A stretch of 64,000 nt of DNA, taken from Halobacillus locisalis. Its GTDB lineage: Bacteria; Bacillota; Bacilli; Bacillales; Halobacillaceae. This document shows positions 1 to 10,778 of this stretch, one piece after another; positions within the stretch are counted from its first letter, which is position 1; each line of letters begins with the position of its first letter. The translations under genes and the position numbers were made by a program. The stretch spans positions 682,001 to 746,000 of the forward strand of contig NZ_JACEFG010000001.1 in the NCBI RefSeq assembly GCF_013694105.1. Reading direction: 5' to 3'. The notes under the pieces are model-generated. The model saw only the letters and a list, made by a program, of their open reading frames with translations. It searched no databases and had not been told where the DNA came from.

Positions 1-282
1 TGTCTCAAGAGCCGCCTCCAGTCCTTTTTGATTCGGAACGAGGGCGGCATAAGTGATTCCAGGGTGCCGCTTTATACTTGATGCCACTTGTTTCGCGTCT
101 TTCAATTGCGGTATCCATTTCGGATGAACAAATGAACTGAATTCAATGTAAGACAGGCCGGTCTCTGATAACTGATTGATCCAAGCGACCTTGTCAGCCG
201 TATCGATTTCTACCTTTTCATTCTGTAAGCCGTCTCTCGGGCCGACCTCTTTGATTGTGACATGCTTAGGTAATGCTTCCAT
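1..282 (-). CDS. mvaB: Hydroxymethylglutaryl-CoA lyase, N-terminal part (cut by window edge)
   Basis: The visible 94 codons begin with the HMG-CoA lyase signature (VGPRDGLQNE near residues 13-22), the first strand of the TIM barrel that holds the catalytic Arg and metal-binding Asp. The enzyme family cleaves HMG-CoA to acetoacetate and acetyl-CoA, the last step of leucine breakdown. The ATG follows a TAGGAGCGG ribosome site that overlaps the stop of the biotin carrier gene, so it is the last visible cistron of the acyl-CoA operon. This matches the B. subtilis yngG position. The C-terminal two thirds lie outside the window. Confidence 0.88.
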   Translation of the reverse strand, partial: MEALPKHVTIKEVGPRDGLQNEKVEIDTADKVAWINQLSETGLSYIEFSSFVHPKWIPQLKDAKQVASSIKRHPGITYAALVPNQKGLEAALET

Positions 283-293
283 CGTATCCGCTC

Positions 294-506
294 CTACTCG
301 ATGATGGCGATGATGTCGCCTTCGTTTACGAAATCCCCTTCACTCACTTTAATTTCCTTCACGGTGCCTGAAGTTTCTGCTGGGATAGGGATCTCCATTT
401 TCATAGATTCTAAGATAGCGATATCATCACCGTCGTTGACTTGATCTCCCTCTGCTGCTACAAGTTTCCATACACTTCCTGCCATCGATGCTTTGATTTC
501 ATTCAT
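294..506 (-). CDS. Biotin/lipoyl attachment domain protein (YngHB-like biotin carrier)
   Basis: A free-standing 70-aa biotinyl domain. The ESMKMEIPI motif around residues 33-41 contains the Lys that biotin ligase modifies; paired Gly turns on either side fit the barrel-sandwich fold. It should shuttle carboxybiotin between the adjacent biotin carboxylase and a carboxyltransferase that is not in the window. It has no AccB-type N-terminal extension, so it is the short carrier of the yng-type acyl-CoA carboxylase and not the fatty-acid-synthesis AccB. It lies 13 bp after the carboxylase gene, with a GGAGGAGC ribosome site. Confidence 0.88.
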   Translation of the reverse strand: MNEIKASMAGSVWKLVAAEGDQVNDGDDIAILESMKMEIPIPAETSGTVKEIKVSEGDFVNEGDIIAIIE

Positions 507-519
507 GATAAGCTCCTCC

Positions 520-1875
520 TTAGTGGTTCGTTAACGTTGGTAGATAGTAGTCTTGAATAAACGTAGTTTTGGTGTCCCCTTGCTTGAACCGATCGTGAGT
601 AATGATTCGCTTCAGCATGGTCAGATTGGTTTTGATTCCTTCTATTTCGTATGAGTGAATGGCCCGAGACATAAGCTCGATCGCTTCATCTCTCGTATTG
701 GCATGTACGACAAGCTTTGCGATCATCGGATCGTAAAATGGTGTCACTTCTGATGTCCCGTGAACCGCCAGTTCATGACGAATGCCTTCGCCTTCAGGAA
801 GTTTCAATTTCGTCAACTGACCGGGAGACGGGTAGAACGTATTGGGGTCTTCTGCGTAAATGCGTACTTCAATCGCATGGCCTTGAATAGATAAGTCCTT
901 TTGTTCGATCGTCAATGCTTCTCCGTAAGCGACAAGAAGCTGTTGTTCAACTAGGTCCACTCCCGTGATTTCTTCTGTAACGGGGTGCTCCACTTGCAGG
1001 CGCGTATTCATTTCAAGGAAGTAATAATCCTCTTGGTCGTCTACAAGAAATTCAATGGTTCCCGCATTTGTGTAATTCAAAGTTTCAACGGCTTTCATAG
1101 CACTTTCGCCCATTTCCTTCCTTGTTTGTTCAGAAAGAACAGGAGACGGGGCTTCCTCCACGACTTTTTGATGCCTTCTTTGAATAGAACATTCACGTTC
1201 GAATAAGTAGACTCGATTGCCGTGTTCATCCGCCAATACTTGAATTTCAATGTGTCTAGGGTTCTCAATCAGCTTCTCGATGAACATGCTTCCGTTTCCA
1301 AAGAAGGCTTTCGCCCGCTTCGAGTTGCCTTCAAACGCTTTTTCCAGTTCTTCGTCATTGAAAACGGCCTGCATACCGATGCCACCACCACCAGCGGAAG
1401 CCTTCAACATGACTGGATATCCAAACGATTGAGCAAACTCCTTCGCTTCTTCACTTGACGCCACCGCTTCTTCCGTACCGGGAATAATCGGGACGCCTGC
1501 CTTTTTCATTTCTTTCCTGGCTTCGATTTTGTCACCCATCTTCGAAATGACGTCTGCACGTGGACCGATGAAGGTGATGCCCTCGTCCTCGATCCGCTTA
1601 GCAAAGTCGGTATTCTCACTTAGTAACCCATAGCCAGGATGAATCGCTTCTGCTCCTGACTCTTTGGCGACGCTTACAATTTTGTCGATATTCAAATACG
1701 ATTCATTCACACGGGGCTTCCCGATCAAATAACTCTCATCTGCCATCGCTACATAAGGTGCACCTTGATCCGCTTCTGAATAAATCGCAACCGTGGTGAT
1801 GTTAAGGCGCTTGCACGTGCGAATAATACGCGCAGCAATCTCTCCACGGTTCGCAATTAAGATTTTTTTGAACAT
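520..1875 (-). CDS. Biotin carboxylase subunit of an acyl-CoA carboxylase (YngHA-like)
   Basis: The 451-aa length is typical of biotin carboxylase. The order is an N-terminal preATP-grasp domain (ANRGEIAARI), an ATP-grasp core with a Gly-rich loop (KASAGGGGIGMQ, about residue 160) and the active-site motif NTRLQVEHPVTE near residue 290, then the C-terminal domain. It carboxylates biotin on the neighbouring carrier using ATP and bicarbonate. Operon context (acyl-CoA dehydrogenase, acyl-CoA ligase, HMG-CoA lyase) favours methylcrotonyl-CoA or a related acyl-CoA as final substrate over acetyl-CoA; this is inference. The gene lies 15 bp after the ligase gene. Confidence 0.88.
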   Translation of the reverse strand: MFKKILIANRGEIAARIIRTCKRLNITTVAIYSEADQGAPYVAMADESYLIGKPRVNESYLNIDKIVSVAKESGAEAIHPGYGLLSENTDFAKRIEDEGITFIGPRADVISKMGDKIEARKEMKKAGVPIIPGTEEAVASSEEAKEFAQSFGYPVMLKASAGGGGIGMQAVFNDEELEKAFEGNSKRAKAFFGNGSMFIEKLIENPRHIEIQVLADEHGNRVYLFERECSIQRRHQKVVEEAPSPVLSEQTRKEMGESAMKAVETLNYTNAGTIEFLVDDQEDYYFLEMNTRLQVEHPVTEEITGVDLVEQQLLVAYGEALTIEQKDLSIQGHAIEVRIYAEDPNTFYPSPGQLTKLKLPEGEGIRHELAVHGTSEVTPFYDPMIAKLVVHANTRDEAIELMSRAIHSYEIEGIKTNLTMLKRIITHDRFKQGDTKTTFIQDYYLPTLTNH

Positions 1876-1890
1876 AACAATTCGCCCCTT

Positions 1891-3534
1891 TCATGAACGG
1901 TGGGTATTTAATAACTCTAATGCATTCTCTCGTAGACGGAACTTCTGGATCTTTCCGCTAGCGGTCATTGGGTATTCATCCGTGAAGTGGATATAGCGCG
2001 GGATTTTGTGTTTAGAAATTCGTCCGTCACAAAATTCCCGGATATTCTGTTCATCAATGGTCTTTCCTTCTTTCGGAATAATCCAAGCCATGATTTCTTC
2101 TCCATACTTCTGATCGGGAATACCGACGACTTGAACATCTAACACGTCAGGATGTTGATACAAAAATTCCTCAATTTCACGCGGATAGACATTTTCGCCA
2201 CCCCGGATGATCATATCTTTCATTCGCCCTGTAATCTCGACGTACCCGTGGTCATCCATCACGGCAATGTCCCCCGTGTGAAGCCAACCATCAGGATCGA
2301 TTGCTGCACTAGTCGCTTCTTCATTTTTGTAATAGCCTTCCATAACTAAGTAACCACGCGTGCATAGTTCTCCCGGAATGCCTCGCTCTGCTTCTTCTCC
2401 AGTCGCTGGCTCAATGACCTTCACTTCGACATTGGGGTGAGCTTTTCCCACACTCCTTACTCGAAGGTCAATCGGGTCATCCGCTTTCGTTTGAGTGATG
2501 ACAGGCGAAGATTCAGTCTGTCCGTAGGCAATGGTAATTTCGTCAGCACCCATATCCTCCATCACACTTTTCATCACTTCCATAGGACAGGTTGATCCGG
2601 CCATGATACCCGTTCGCAACGTGGTCGGCTTCAACTCTTCGAAGTCTGGATGGTTGAGCTCTGCTATGAACATCGTCGGTACCCCGTGCAGCGCCGTGCA
2701 GGACTCGTCTTTGACAGCTTTCAGCACGTTTTTCGGATCAAATTGCTCTAAAATGACCATTGTCGACCCCTTCGATACAGCAGCGAGCGTACCGAGGACA
2801 CAACCAAAACAATGGAAAAACGGAACCGGAATACACAGACGGTCTTCTTCCGTTAATTTCATACAATCTGCTACTTGATTCCCGTTATTGACGATATTGT
2901 CATGACTCAACATGACCCCTTTTGGAAAGCCAGTCGTTCCAGAAGTGTACTGCATATTGATGACATCTTTATAGGATAACGATTGGCTACGAGCTTCCAA
3001 TTCTTCGTCTTTGATCGTCAACCCCATATCCAGAAGATCCTGCCACGAATAACAACCAGGATATGATTTGTCACTCAATACGACAACATTCTTCAAAAAC
3101 GGAAGCCGTTCACTTTGCAAGTCTCCCTTCTCACAGCTTTCCAGTTCTGGGCAGATCTCTTTCAAAATATCAATGTAGGATGTACCTTTGAATTCTTCTG
3201 CAAGAATTAGAGTGGAAGAGTCAGATTGCTTCAATAAATACTCGAGTTCCTGTGCACGATAATTGGTATTGACCGTCACAAGGACTCCGCCCATCTTTCC
3301 AGAAGCGAATTGAGATAGAAGCCATTCCGGCTTGTTATCTGACCACATCGCTACATGTTCCCCTTTTTCAATGCCGAGGCTCATCAGCCCTTTTGCGACT
3401 TCATTCGTCATGTCATTGAATTCTGCATAGGTTTTTCTTATGTCTTTCTCTGGATACACGAATGCTTCATGATCAGGGTGAGCAGCCGCTTGTTTCTCCA
3501 ACAGCTGTCCAACGGTTAATTCAAGTAAAGACAA
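1891..3534 (-). CDS. AMP-binding acyl-CoA synthetase (YngI-like)
   Basis: ANL-superfamily ligase activating a carboxylic acid to its acyl-CoA. Visible motifs are the P-loop YTSGTTGFPKG (about residue 195), the hinge region TGRMKDMIIRGGENVYPREIE cited here only by its GGENVYP core (about 440), and the C-terminal catalytic Lys in MTASGKIQK (about 525). Start choice: a TTG at 3532-3534 sits 6 bp after AAAGGAGG, whereas the ATG 27 bp upstream would place that ribosome site inside the coding sequence, so 547 codons from TTG are preferred. Substrate is probably a short or branched fatty acid, by operon context. Confidence 0.87.
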   Translation of the reverse strand: MSLLELTVGQLLEKQAAAHPDHEAFVYPEKDIRKTYAEFNDMTNEVAKGLMSLGIEKGEHVAMWSDNKPEWLLSQFASGKMGGVLVTVNTNYRAQELEYLLKQSDSSTLILAEEFKGTSYIDILKEICPELESCEKGDLQSERLPFLKNVVVLSDKSYPGCYSWQDLLDMGLTIKDEELEARSQSLSYKDVINMQYTSGTTGFPKGVMLSHDNIVNNGNQVADCMKLTEEDRLCIPVPFFHCFGCVLGTLAAVSKGSTMVILEQFDPKNVLKAVKDESCTALHGVPTMFIAELNHPDFEELKPTTLRTGIMAGSTCPMEVMKSVMEDMGADEITIAYGQTESSPVITQTKADDPIDLRVRSVGKAHPNVEVKVIEPATGEEAERGIPGELCTRGYLVMEGYYKNEEATSAAIDPDGWLHTGDIAVMDDHGYVEITGRMKDMIIRGGENVYPREIEEFLYQHPDVLDVQVVGIPDQKYGEEIMAWIIPKEGKTIDEQNIREFCDGRISKHKIPRYIHFTDEYPMTASGKIQKFRLRENALELLNTHRS

Positions 3535-3554
3535 TATAATTCCTCCTTTTCTAT

Positions 3555-4697
3555 TTAACAACCGAGTTGTCTAGCAATGACCATCCGTTGAATTTCTGAT
3601 GTTCCTTCACCAATCTCTAGAAGTTTTGCATCTCTCAAGAAACGTTCGACTTCGTACTCACGCATATAGCCGTATCCTCCGTGGATCTGGATCGCTTGGT
3701 TAGACGAGCGAAAGGCCGTTTCAGACGCAAATAGCTTGGCATAAGCGGATTCTTTCGTGAAATTCTTCCCTTGATCTTTTAACCAAGCCGATTTCAAAAC
3801 CATGTTCCTAGCTAGTTCGACTTCCATGGCCATGTCGGCTAATTTGAACTGTATGGCTTGAAAGTTTGAGATCGGCTGACCGAATTGTTTTCTTTCCTTT
3901 GCATATTCTAGTGCCCGGTCAAGAGATGCCTGGGCAATTCCCACAGCGAGAGCCGCGATTGAAATCCTGCCGCCATCTAAGGTATGAAGGAATTGTTTGA
4001 ACCCTTTTTGAGGATCGCCTAAAATATTTTCTTTTGGTACTTTCACATCTTCTAGTATGATTTCAGATGTGTTCGACCCTCTAACTCCCATTTTTTCATA
4101 CGGGCTTGTGATCTTCATTCCAGGTGTATCTTTCGGCACGATGAAAGCGGAGATGATGTTTCTACCGTCCTCTCTTTTACCTGAAACGGCCGTTACGGTA
4201 ATCGAACGGGCATATTCAGCATTGGTAATCCATGATTTCTCCCCGTTGATCACGTAATGATCTCCTTGTAAGACCGCTCTAGTCTGTGTCCCACCAGCAT
4301 CTGAACCGGCATTAGGTTCGGTTAAACCGAAGGAAGCCAATCCTTCTCCCTTAGCAAGCGGGGTCAGAAATTCCTGTTTTTGTTCTTCCGTTCCAAAGTA
4401 GTAGATCGGACTTGCTCCAAGAGAAACAGCCGCTGCATAGCTTAAACCTGTTGAACCACACACACGTCCAATTTCCTCTACGGCAAGTGCGTATGTCACG
4501 GTATCTCCACCAGAACCTCCATACTCTTCAGGGAAAGGAATACCTAACAACCCCAATTTGCCCATTTCTTTAAAAATGTCTTCTGGAAATTCAGCATTTC
4601 GATCGATATCAATGGCACGTGGCTGAATGACATCCCGAGCGAAATCCTGGACCATCTTCCGTGTCATTTCTTGTTCTTTCGTCAATTCGAAATTCAT
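3555..4697 (-). CDS. Acyl-CoA dehydrogenase (YngJ-like, short/branched-chain type)
   Basis: A 380-aa FAD enzyme introducing an alpha-beta double bond into acyl-CoA. The N-terminal helical domain, the beta-domain ([14 protein letters not shown]) and the C-terminal [10 protein letters not shown] motif are in order. The Glu of that last motif is the catalytic base position of short-chain enzymes; isovaleryl-CoA dehydrogenases usually have Ala there and use a Glu elsewhere, so strict isovaleryl specificity is not supported. Start chosen at the ATG behind GAGGAATCGT; the longer in-frame upstream extension runs through the operator and cre-like site and is unlikely to be translated. First gene of the operon. 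Confidence 0.9.
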   Translation of the reverse strand: MNFELTKEQEMTRKMVQDFARDVIQPRAIDIDRNAEFPEDIFKEMGKLGLLGIPFPEEYGGSGGDTVTYALAVEEIGRVCGSTGLSYAAAVSLGASPIYYFGTEEQKQEFLTPLAKGEGLASFGLTEPNAGSDAGGTQTRAVLQGDHYVINGEKSWITNAEYARSITVTAVSGKREDGRNIISAFIVPKDTPGMKITSPYEKMGVRGSNTSEIILEDVKVPKENILGDPQKGFKQFLHTLDGGRISIAALAVGIAQASLDRALEYAKERKQFGQPISNFQAIQFKLADMAMEVELARNMVLKSAWLKDQGKNFTKESAYAKLFASETAFRSSNQAIQIHGGYGYMREYEVERFLRDAKLLEIGEGTSEIQRMVIARQLGC

Positions 4698-4719
4698 ACG
4701 ATTCCTCCTCAAGGAATAA

Positions 4720-4737
4720 AGACCGACTAGTTGGTCT
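4720..4737. promoter_or_regulatory. Candidate TetR-family operator
   Basis: AGACCGACTAGTTGGTCT is an 18-bp inverted repeat with one mismatched pair. It lies 22 bp before the acyl-CoA dehydrogenase start and just downstream of the tetR gene, as expected for an operator bound by that dimeric regulator. Binding by this particular protein is inference. Confidence 0.6.
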
Positions 4738-4758
4738 GTTTTTAACAAAAAAATAAAT

Positions 4759-4772
4759 TGTAAGCGTTTACT
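4759..4772. promoter_or_regulatory. Candidate catabolite-responsive element (cre)
   Basis: AGTAAACGCTTACA (minus strand) fits the CcpA cre consensus TGWAANCGNTNWCA at all but its first position. It overlaps the stop codon of tetR and precedes the acyl-CoA operon, suggesting glucose repression of fatty/branched acid use, as for other acyl-CoA operons in Bacillus. Confidence 0.55.
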
Positions 4773-5400
4773 TATTGTCGTAAAAAAAAGGAACGTGCAA
4801 CAGATCTTCCATGGATGCAGGACTTTTCGAACTAGGGAGTAAAAAATGTAAGGTGAGATCGGTAAAAACTTCTGCGATTTGGTCAATCGTATAAGCGCCA
4901 TCTCGCTTATACCACTTATAGATCCAGTTCACCATACCTAAGACCGCCATCCCTGTAATTTCAACAGGAAGCTCTCGTCTGAACTCTCCACTTTCTTGGC
5001 CTTCTTTGATTACAAGGAATATCATATTTTTGAATTCATCACGCTTTTGTTTGATTTGTGCTTTGTAGGCAGGCTTCAAATACGTGCTCTCTTGATAGAA
5101 AACAGAAATATGAGGCTTATATAAGTCAAAGACTTGAACGAATGAATGGATGATCGCCTGAATCTTCTGCGTCGGGGATGAGTGATGGACATTCGCCGCT
5201 TGCGCTTCCTTAAATACATATGTAATAAAGGTGTCGTGAATGACGAAAAGGAGCTCATCCTTGGATTGGAAATGATGATAAAACCCACCTTTTGACGTTC
5301 CGGAAGCTTCAACGATTTGATTGACGCTCACTCCATGAAACCCGTGTAAATCAAATAAATCAAGCGAGGTTTGCAGAATCTCTTCTTTTAAATCTCTCAT
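4768..5400 (-). CDS. TetR/AcrR family transcriptional regulator
   Basis: A 210-aa regulator. The N-terminal helix-turn-helix spans about residues 20-50 ([20 protein letters not shown], the typical TetR recognition helix with YxHF). The rest is an alpha-helical ligand and dimer domain ending in FFYDNK. It lies directly upstream of the acyl-CoA operon on the same strand; its likely ligand is an acyl-CoA intermediate (inference, by analogy with FadR/LiuR-type regulators). Start chosen at the ATG behind GGGGATGGTGT; an in-frame ATG 117 bp upstream lacks a ribosome site and adds a non-TetR segment. Confidence 0.85.
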   Translation of the reverse strand: MRDLKEEILQTSLDLFDLHGFHGVSVNQIVEASGTSKGGFYHHFQSKDELLFVIHDTFITYVFKEAQAANVHHSSPTQKIQAIIHSFVQVFDLYKPHISVFYQESTYLKPAYKAQIKQKRDEFKNMIFLVIKEGQESGEFRRELPVEITGMAVLGMVNWIYKWYKRDGAYTIDQIAEVFTDLTLHFLLPSSKSPASMEDLLHVPFFYDNK

Positions 5401-5553
5401 ACACCATCCCCAATCTGCTGAATATAGCTTCATTTTATCACAGTTTTCTGAAAATACAAACAAGGATGCGATTGATTTAAAAGGAGAGCTTATTCGTTGG
5501 CAGAACGAAGTGCTCATTACTAAAAAACATCTTTATCATTTTTTCATTAAAAA

Positions 5554-5580
5554 ACCATTGCCCTAAACTAGAGCAATGGT
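5554..5580 (-). terminator. Rho-independent terminator of parC
   Basis: An 8-bp stem ACCATTGC/GCAATGGT with an 11-nt loop is followed on the minus strand by six T residues. It is placed 49 bp after the parC stop. Confidence 0.8.
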
Positions 5581-5629
5581 CTTTAATGTAGTGGTTCACC
5601 AGGTTATGCACTTTGCCTATTCGATAATC

Positions 5630-8089
5630 TTAGCTTTCTTCATGATCTTCCATAGCGAAGGGCTTTTGGTAGGTTGGTTTTTCCCAGGCCTCTTCCACGA
5701 TTCCCTGCTCATCCGTATCGATTACGAACGATCCATTACTATAACGATCATTCGCTTTCAAATCCATCGGCCGAAGGGTCTTTGTTTCTTGTCTGTTTGT
5801 CTTCAGAATCAATTCATCTTCACGACCGACCAAATGAACGTCAATTAAACGGTGTGGGTTTTTCTTCAGCTCCCGCAACATAAGCACACCCCGTTTAGCG
5901 CGTGACGTTACGTCAAATTCTTTCAGTCGCATTCGTTTTACTGCCCCACGTTGTGTCGCTAAAACAATGGAGGGGTCAGAATTCGGGTCAAACACTTGTC
6001 CTGAGACGACTTCCTCATCTTCTTTTAACGTGATGGCTTTCACTCCTGCTGCCCGTTGACCGACAGCGTTGACTTCTTCTTCTGTGTACCATAGGCCATA
6101 AGCTCTGTTCGAAGCGATGAAGATGTTCGAATGTCCATCTGTAACATGAACATCCACGACTTCATCATCGCCTTTTAAGTTGATGGCGACGAGCGCTTTC
6201 GAATGTCTCGTTGCTTGATATAGCTTCAATTCACTCTTTTTCACCATTCCGTTCTTCGTGAAGAAGAGTAAATATCGATCTTCCGTGAATTCACGTACGG
6301 GTATAGCATCAATGATGAACTCTTCTTTTTCAACTTGAACAATATTAGCGATGTATTGTCCGAGGTCTTTCCATCTGATGTCCGGCAATTTATGAACCGG
6401 AAGGAACAAATACTTACCTAAGTTAGTGAAGACTAAGAGGTTATCCGTCGTATTTACTTCCATTAACCGCAGCAAATGATCCCCGTCTTTTATCGCAAAA
6501 TCCTCGCCATTGGAGGCGGCATAGGAACGTAAGCTTGTGCGTTTGATGTACCCGTCTTTCGTAACAGACACGAGAACATCTTCGCTCGCTACCGTCACCT
6601 CAAGGTCGACTTTCAGCTCTTCGACCTCGTCTTCGATTTGCGTCAGACGTTGATCGTTATACTGCTTCTTCATCGAACGTAAATCGGACTTGATCACCTT
6701 CAATAGTTCACCTTCGTGAGCTAGTAAATGCTCTAAATAATCGATTCGTTCCTGAAGCTCAGCCGCTTCCGATTGCAAAGCGGTGATGTCGGTATTGGTT
6801 AAACGGTATAACTGCAATGTGACAATCGCTTCAGCTTGTTCGTCTGAAAATTCGTACTTGGCCATGAGACGCTGTTTGGCGTCTTGTTTATCACTTGAGC
6901 TACGAATCGTTGCAATCACTTCGTCCAGGATACTGATCGCTTTGATCAACCCTTCGACAATATGTGCTCGCTTCTTCGCTTTATTTAAATCATATAGCGA
7001 TTGTCTTGTGACCACTTCTTTTTGGTGTTTGATATAGGAATCGAGCATCATCGGAAGACTCATGAGTTTCGGAGTTCGTTCATGGATGGCCACCATATTG
7101 AAGTTATACGAAATCTGTAAATCGGTATGTTTGTATAAATAGTTCAGAACGCCTTCGCTGTTCGCGTCTTTTTTCAATTCGACAACCACACGAAGGCCTG
7201 TTCGATCGGTTTCGTCCCGCACTTCGGTGATGCCTTCAACTTTACGATCAAGACGAAGTTCGTCCATGCGTTTCACCATACTCGCTTTATTCACTTCGTA
7301 GGGAATCTCATCAATGACGATCTGTTCACGTCCACCGCGTTGCTGCTGAATTTCTGCACGACCACGAAGGACGATTTTCCCCTTTCCAGTCTCATACGCT
7401 TTTTGAATGCCGGCAACACCTTGAATGATCCCACCTGTTGGAAAATCCGGACCTTTGAGCTTTTTCATAAGCTCAGGTACGCCTGCTTCCGGCTTATCGA
7501 TTCTCATGATTACGGCGTCGATGACTTCCCCGATATTGTGAGGTGGGATTTCGGTTGCATACCCTGCTGATATACCTGTAGACCCATTTACGAGCAAGTT
7601 AGGGAACTTCGCTGGAAGTACCGTTGGTTCGTTGATTGTATCATCGAAGTTCGGGATGAATTCTACGGTTTCCTTTTCAATATCACGCAGCAACTCAGAT
7701 GAGATAGCAGAAAGACGAGCCTCCGTGTAACGCATGGCAGCAGGAGGGTCGCCATCCACACTCCCGTTGTTTCCGTGCATTTCAACTAACGGCTTTCTCA
7801 CTTTCCACGTCTGGCTCAGACGGACCATCGCATCATAGACAGATGTGTCTCCGTGCGGGTGATAGTTACCAATAACCGTACCAACCGTTTTGGCTGATTT
7901 TCGGTAGGCTTTATCGTAGGTATTCTTCTCCTGGTGCATCGCATATAAGATCCGGCGCTGTACAGGTTTCAACCCATCTCTAGCATCCGGTAGTGCCCGT
8001 TCTTGAATGATGTATTTACTATATCGTCCGAAGCGGTCTCCTAAGACCTCTTCTAGTGGTAAATCTAAATACTTTTCTGCCTCAGCCAA
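5630..8089 (-). CDS. parC: DNA topoisomerase IV subunit A
   Basis: The 819-aa breakage-reunion subunit, which decatenates sister chromosomes together with ParE. The catalytic Tyr121 is in AAMRYTEARLS. The quinolone-resistance region reads HPHGDTSVYDAM (residues 77-88), so the position often called Ser80 in Staphylococcus GrlA is Thr here, a conservative and probably natural difference. The C-terminal half holds the beta-pinwheel repeats. It follows parE by 15 bp in one operon, behind its own GGGGGATTTTC-type ribosome site. Confidence 0.96.
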   Translation of the reverse strand: MAEAEKYLDLPLEEVLGDRFGRYSKYIIQERALPDARDGLKPVQRRILYAMHQEKNTYDKAYRKSAKTVGTVIGNYHPHGDTSVYDAMVRLSQTWKVRKPLVEMHGNNGSVDGDPPAAMRYTEARLSAISSELLRDIEKETVEFIPNFDDTINEPTVLPAKFPNLLVNGSTGISAGYATEIPPHNIGEVIDAVIMRIDKPEAGVPELMKKLKGPDFPTGGIIQGVAGIQKAYETGKGKIVLRGRAEIQQQRGGREQIVIDEIPYEVNKASMVKRMDELRLDRKVEGITEVRDETDRTGLRVVVELKKDANSEGVLNYLYKHTDLQISYNFNMVAIHERTPKLMSLPMMLDSYIKHQKEVVTRQSLYDLNKAKKRAHIVEGLIKAISILDEVIATIRSSSDKQDAKQRLMAKYEFSDEQAEAIVTLQLYRLTNTDITALQSEAAELQERIDYLEHLLAHEGELLKVIKSDLRSMKKQYNDQRLTQIEDEVEELKVDLEVTVASEDVLVSVTKDGYIKRTSLRSYAASNGEDFAIKDGDHLLRLMEVNTTDNLLVFTNLGKYLFLPVHKLPDIRWKDLGQYIANIVQVEKEEFIIDAIPVREFTEDRYLLFFTKNGMVKKSELKLYQATRHSKALVAINLKGDDEVVDVHVTDGHSNIFIASNRAYGLWYTEEEVNAVGQRAAGVKAITLKEDEEVVSGQVFDPNSDPSIVLATQRGAVKRMRLKEFDVTSRAKRGVLMLRELKKNPHRLIDVHLVGREDELILKTNRQETKTLRPMDLKANDRYSNGSFVIDTDEQGIVEEAWEKPTYQKPFAMEDHEES

Positions 8090-8104
8090 CAGAAAATCCC
8101 CCTT

Positions 8105-10096
<1,992 letters not shown>

Positions 10097-10098
10097 CT

Positions 10099-10127
10099 AT
10101 GATAGAACAAACGTTCGTTTATGTAAA
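10099..10127 (-). promoter_or_regulatory. parE promoter with LexA (SOS) box in the spacer
   Basis: On the minus strand TTTACA (10122-10127) and TATCAT (10099-10104) are 17 bp apart. The spacer contains CGAACGTTTGTTCT (10104-10117), a match to the Bacillus LexA box GAAC-N4-GTTC. LexA bound there would block RNA polymerase. SOS control of parEC is known in B. subtilis. Confidence 0.75.
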
Positions 10128-10318
10128 CGCCCGAAAAAAATGATCGCTTGTTATATTGTAGCGATTTTACGCGTTTTCGCAAACATATTTCTTTCAAAAA
10201 GCTATGATAAACCTTTAACCATCATGGCCCATCAGCACGTTCTTACATACGTCTACCCTTTATCTTACCACACTTCTACGGTTCTACATTCTGCTCATTC
10301 GTGAGTTCTCTACAAAAA

Positions 10319-10348
10319 AGAGACTGTCGACAAAGGCCGACAGTCTCT
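10319..10348 (-). terminator. Terminator of the yneT gene
   Basis: An 11-bp perfect stem AGAGACTGTCG/CGACAGTCTCT with an 8-nt loop, followed on the minus strand by a T-run. It ends the transporter–yneT transcription unit before the parE promoter. Confidence 0.85.
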
Positions 10349-10354
10349 CCTAAC

Positions 10355-10768
10355 TCATATATACAGAGCATGAGCTACTTTGATACAAACATCCATAATG
10401 ACGACTTGATCTGTTTCTGCAAGTGTTTCAGCCGCAGATTCATCATAAACGCCTTGTTGGGTCCAGAACGATTTGGCATCAATCTGAGCTGCTTCATTAG
10501 CAAGTTCCGGTAAAAATTCAGATCGACGGAATACGTTAATAATATCGATCTTTTCTTTGACGTCACTTAGAGAATCATAGGCTGCAATTCCCTGCCAATC
10601 ATCGATTGTCGGATTGACAGGTATGATGTGATAACCGGCTTGCTTCATCGCCTCGCTAATTTGATATGAAGTCCTGTGCGGCTTATCAGATAACCCCACA
10701 ACGGCAATCGTTTTAGAATCCTTTAATACGCTTTGGATCGTCTCTTTAGATGGGTTTTGAAAAGTCAT
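10355..10768 (-). CDS. yneT: CoA-binding domain protein (YneT/YccU family)
   Basis: A small 137-aa Rossmann-fold protein of the CoA_binding_2 family. Its nucleotide loop is KTIAVVGLSDKPHRTS (about residues 20-35); the YHIIPVNP strand follows. Biochemical role is unknown; the family resembles the CoA-binding part of succinyl-CoA synthetase alpha. Start chosen at the ATG behind AGGAGGTCACCG rather than the ATG 21 bp upstream. In B. subtilis it sits beside plsY (yneS) and parE; here the transporter and a GH18 gene separate it from plsY. Confidence 0.85.
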   Translation of the reverse strand: MTFQNPSKETIQSVLKDSKTIAVVGLSDKPHRTSYQISEAMKQAGYHIIPVNPTIDDWQGIAAYDSLSDVKEKIDIINVFRRSEFLPELANEAAQIDAKSFWTQQGVYDESAAETLAETDQVVIMDVCIKVAHALYI

Positions 10769-10778
10769 CGGTGACCTC

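Noticed and set aside
5401-5553. Eight-codon TTG frame with a GGAG site near 5483
   Set aside because: Too short, no similarity, and lies in the upstream region of a gene on the other strand.
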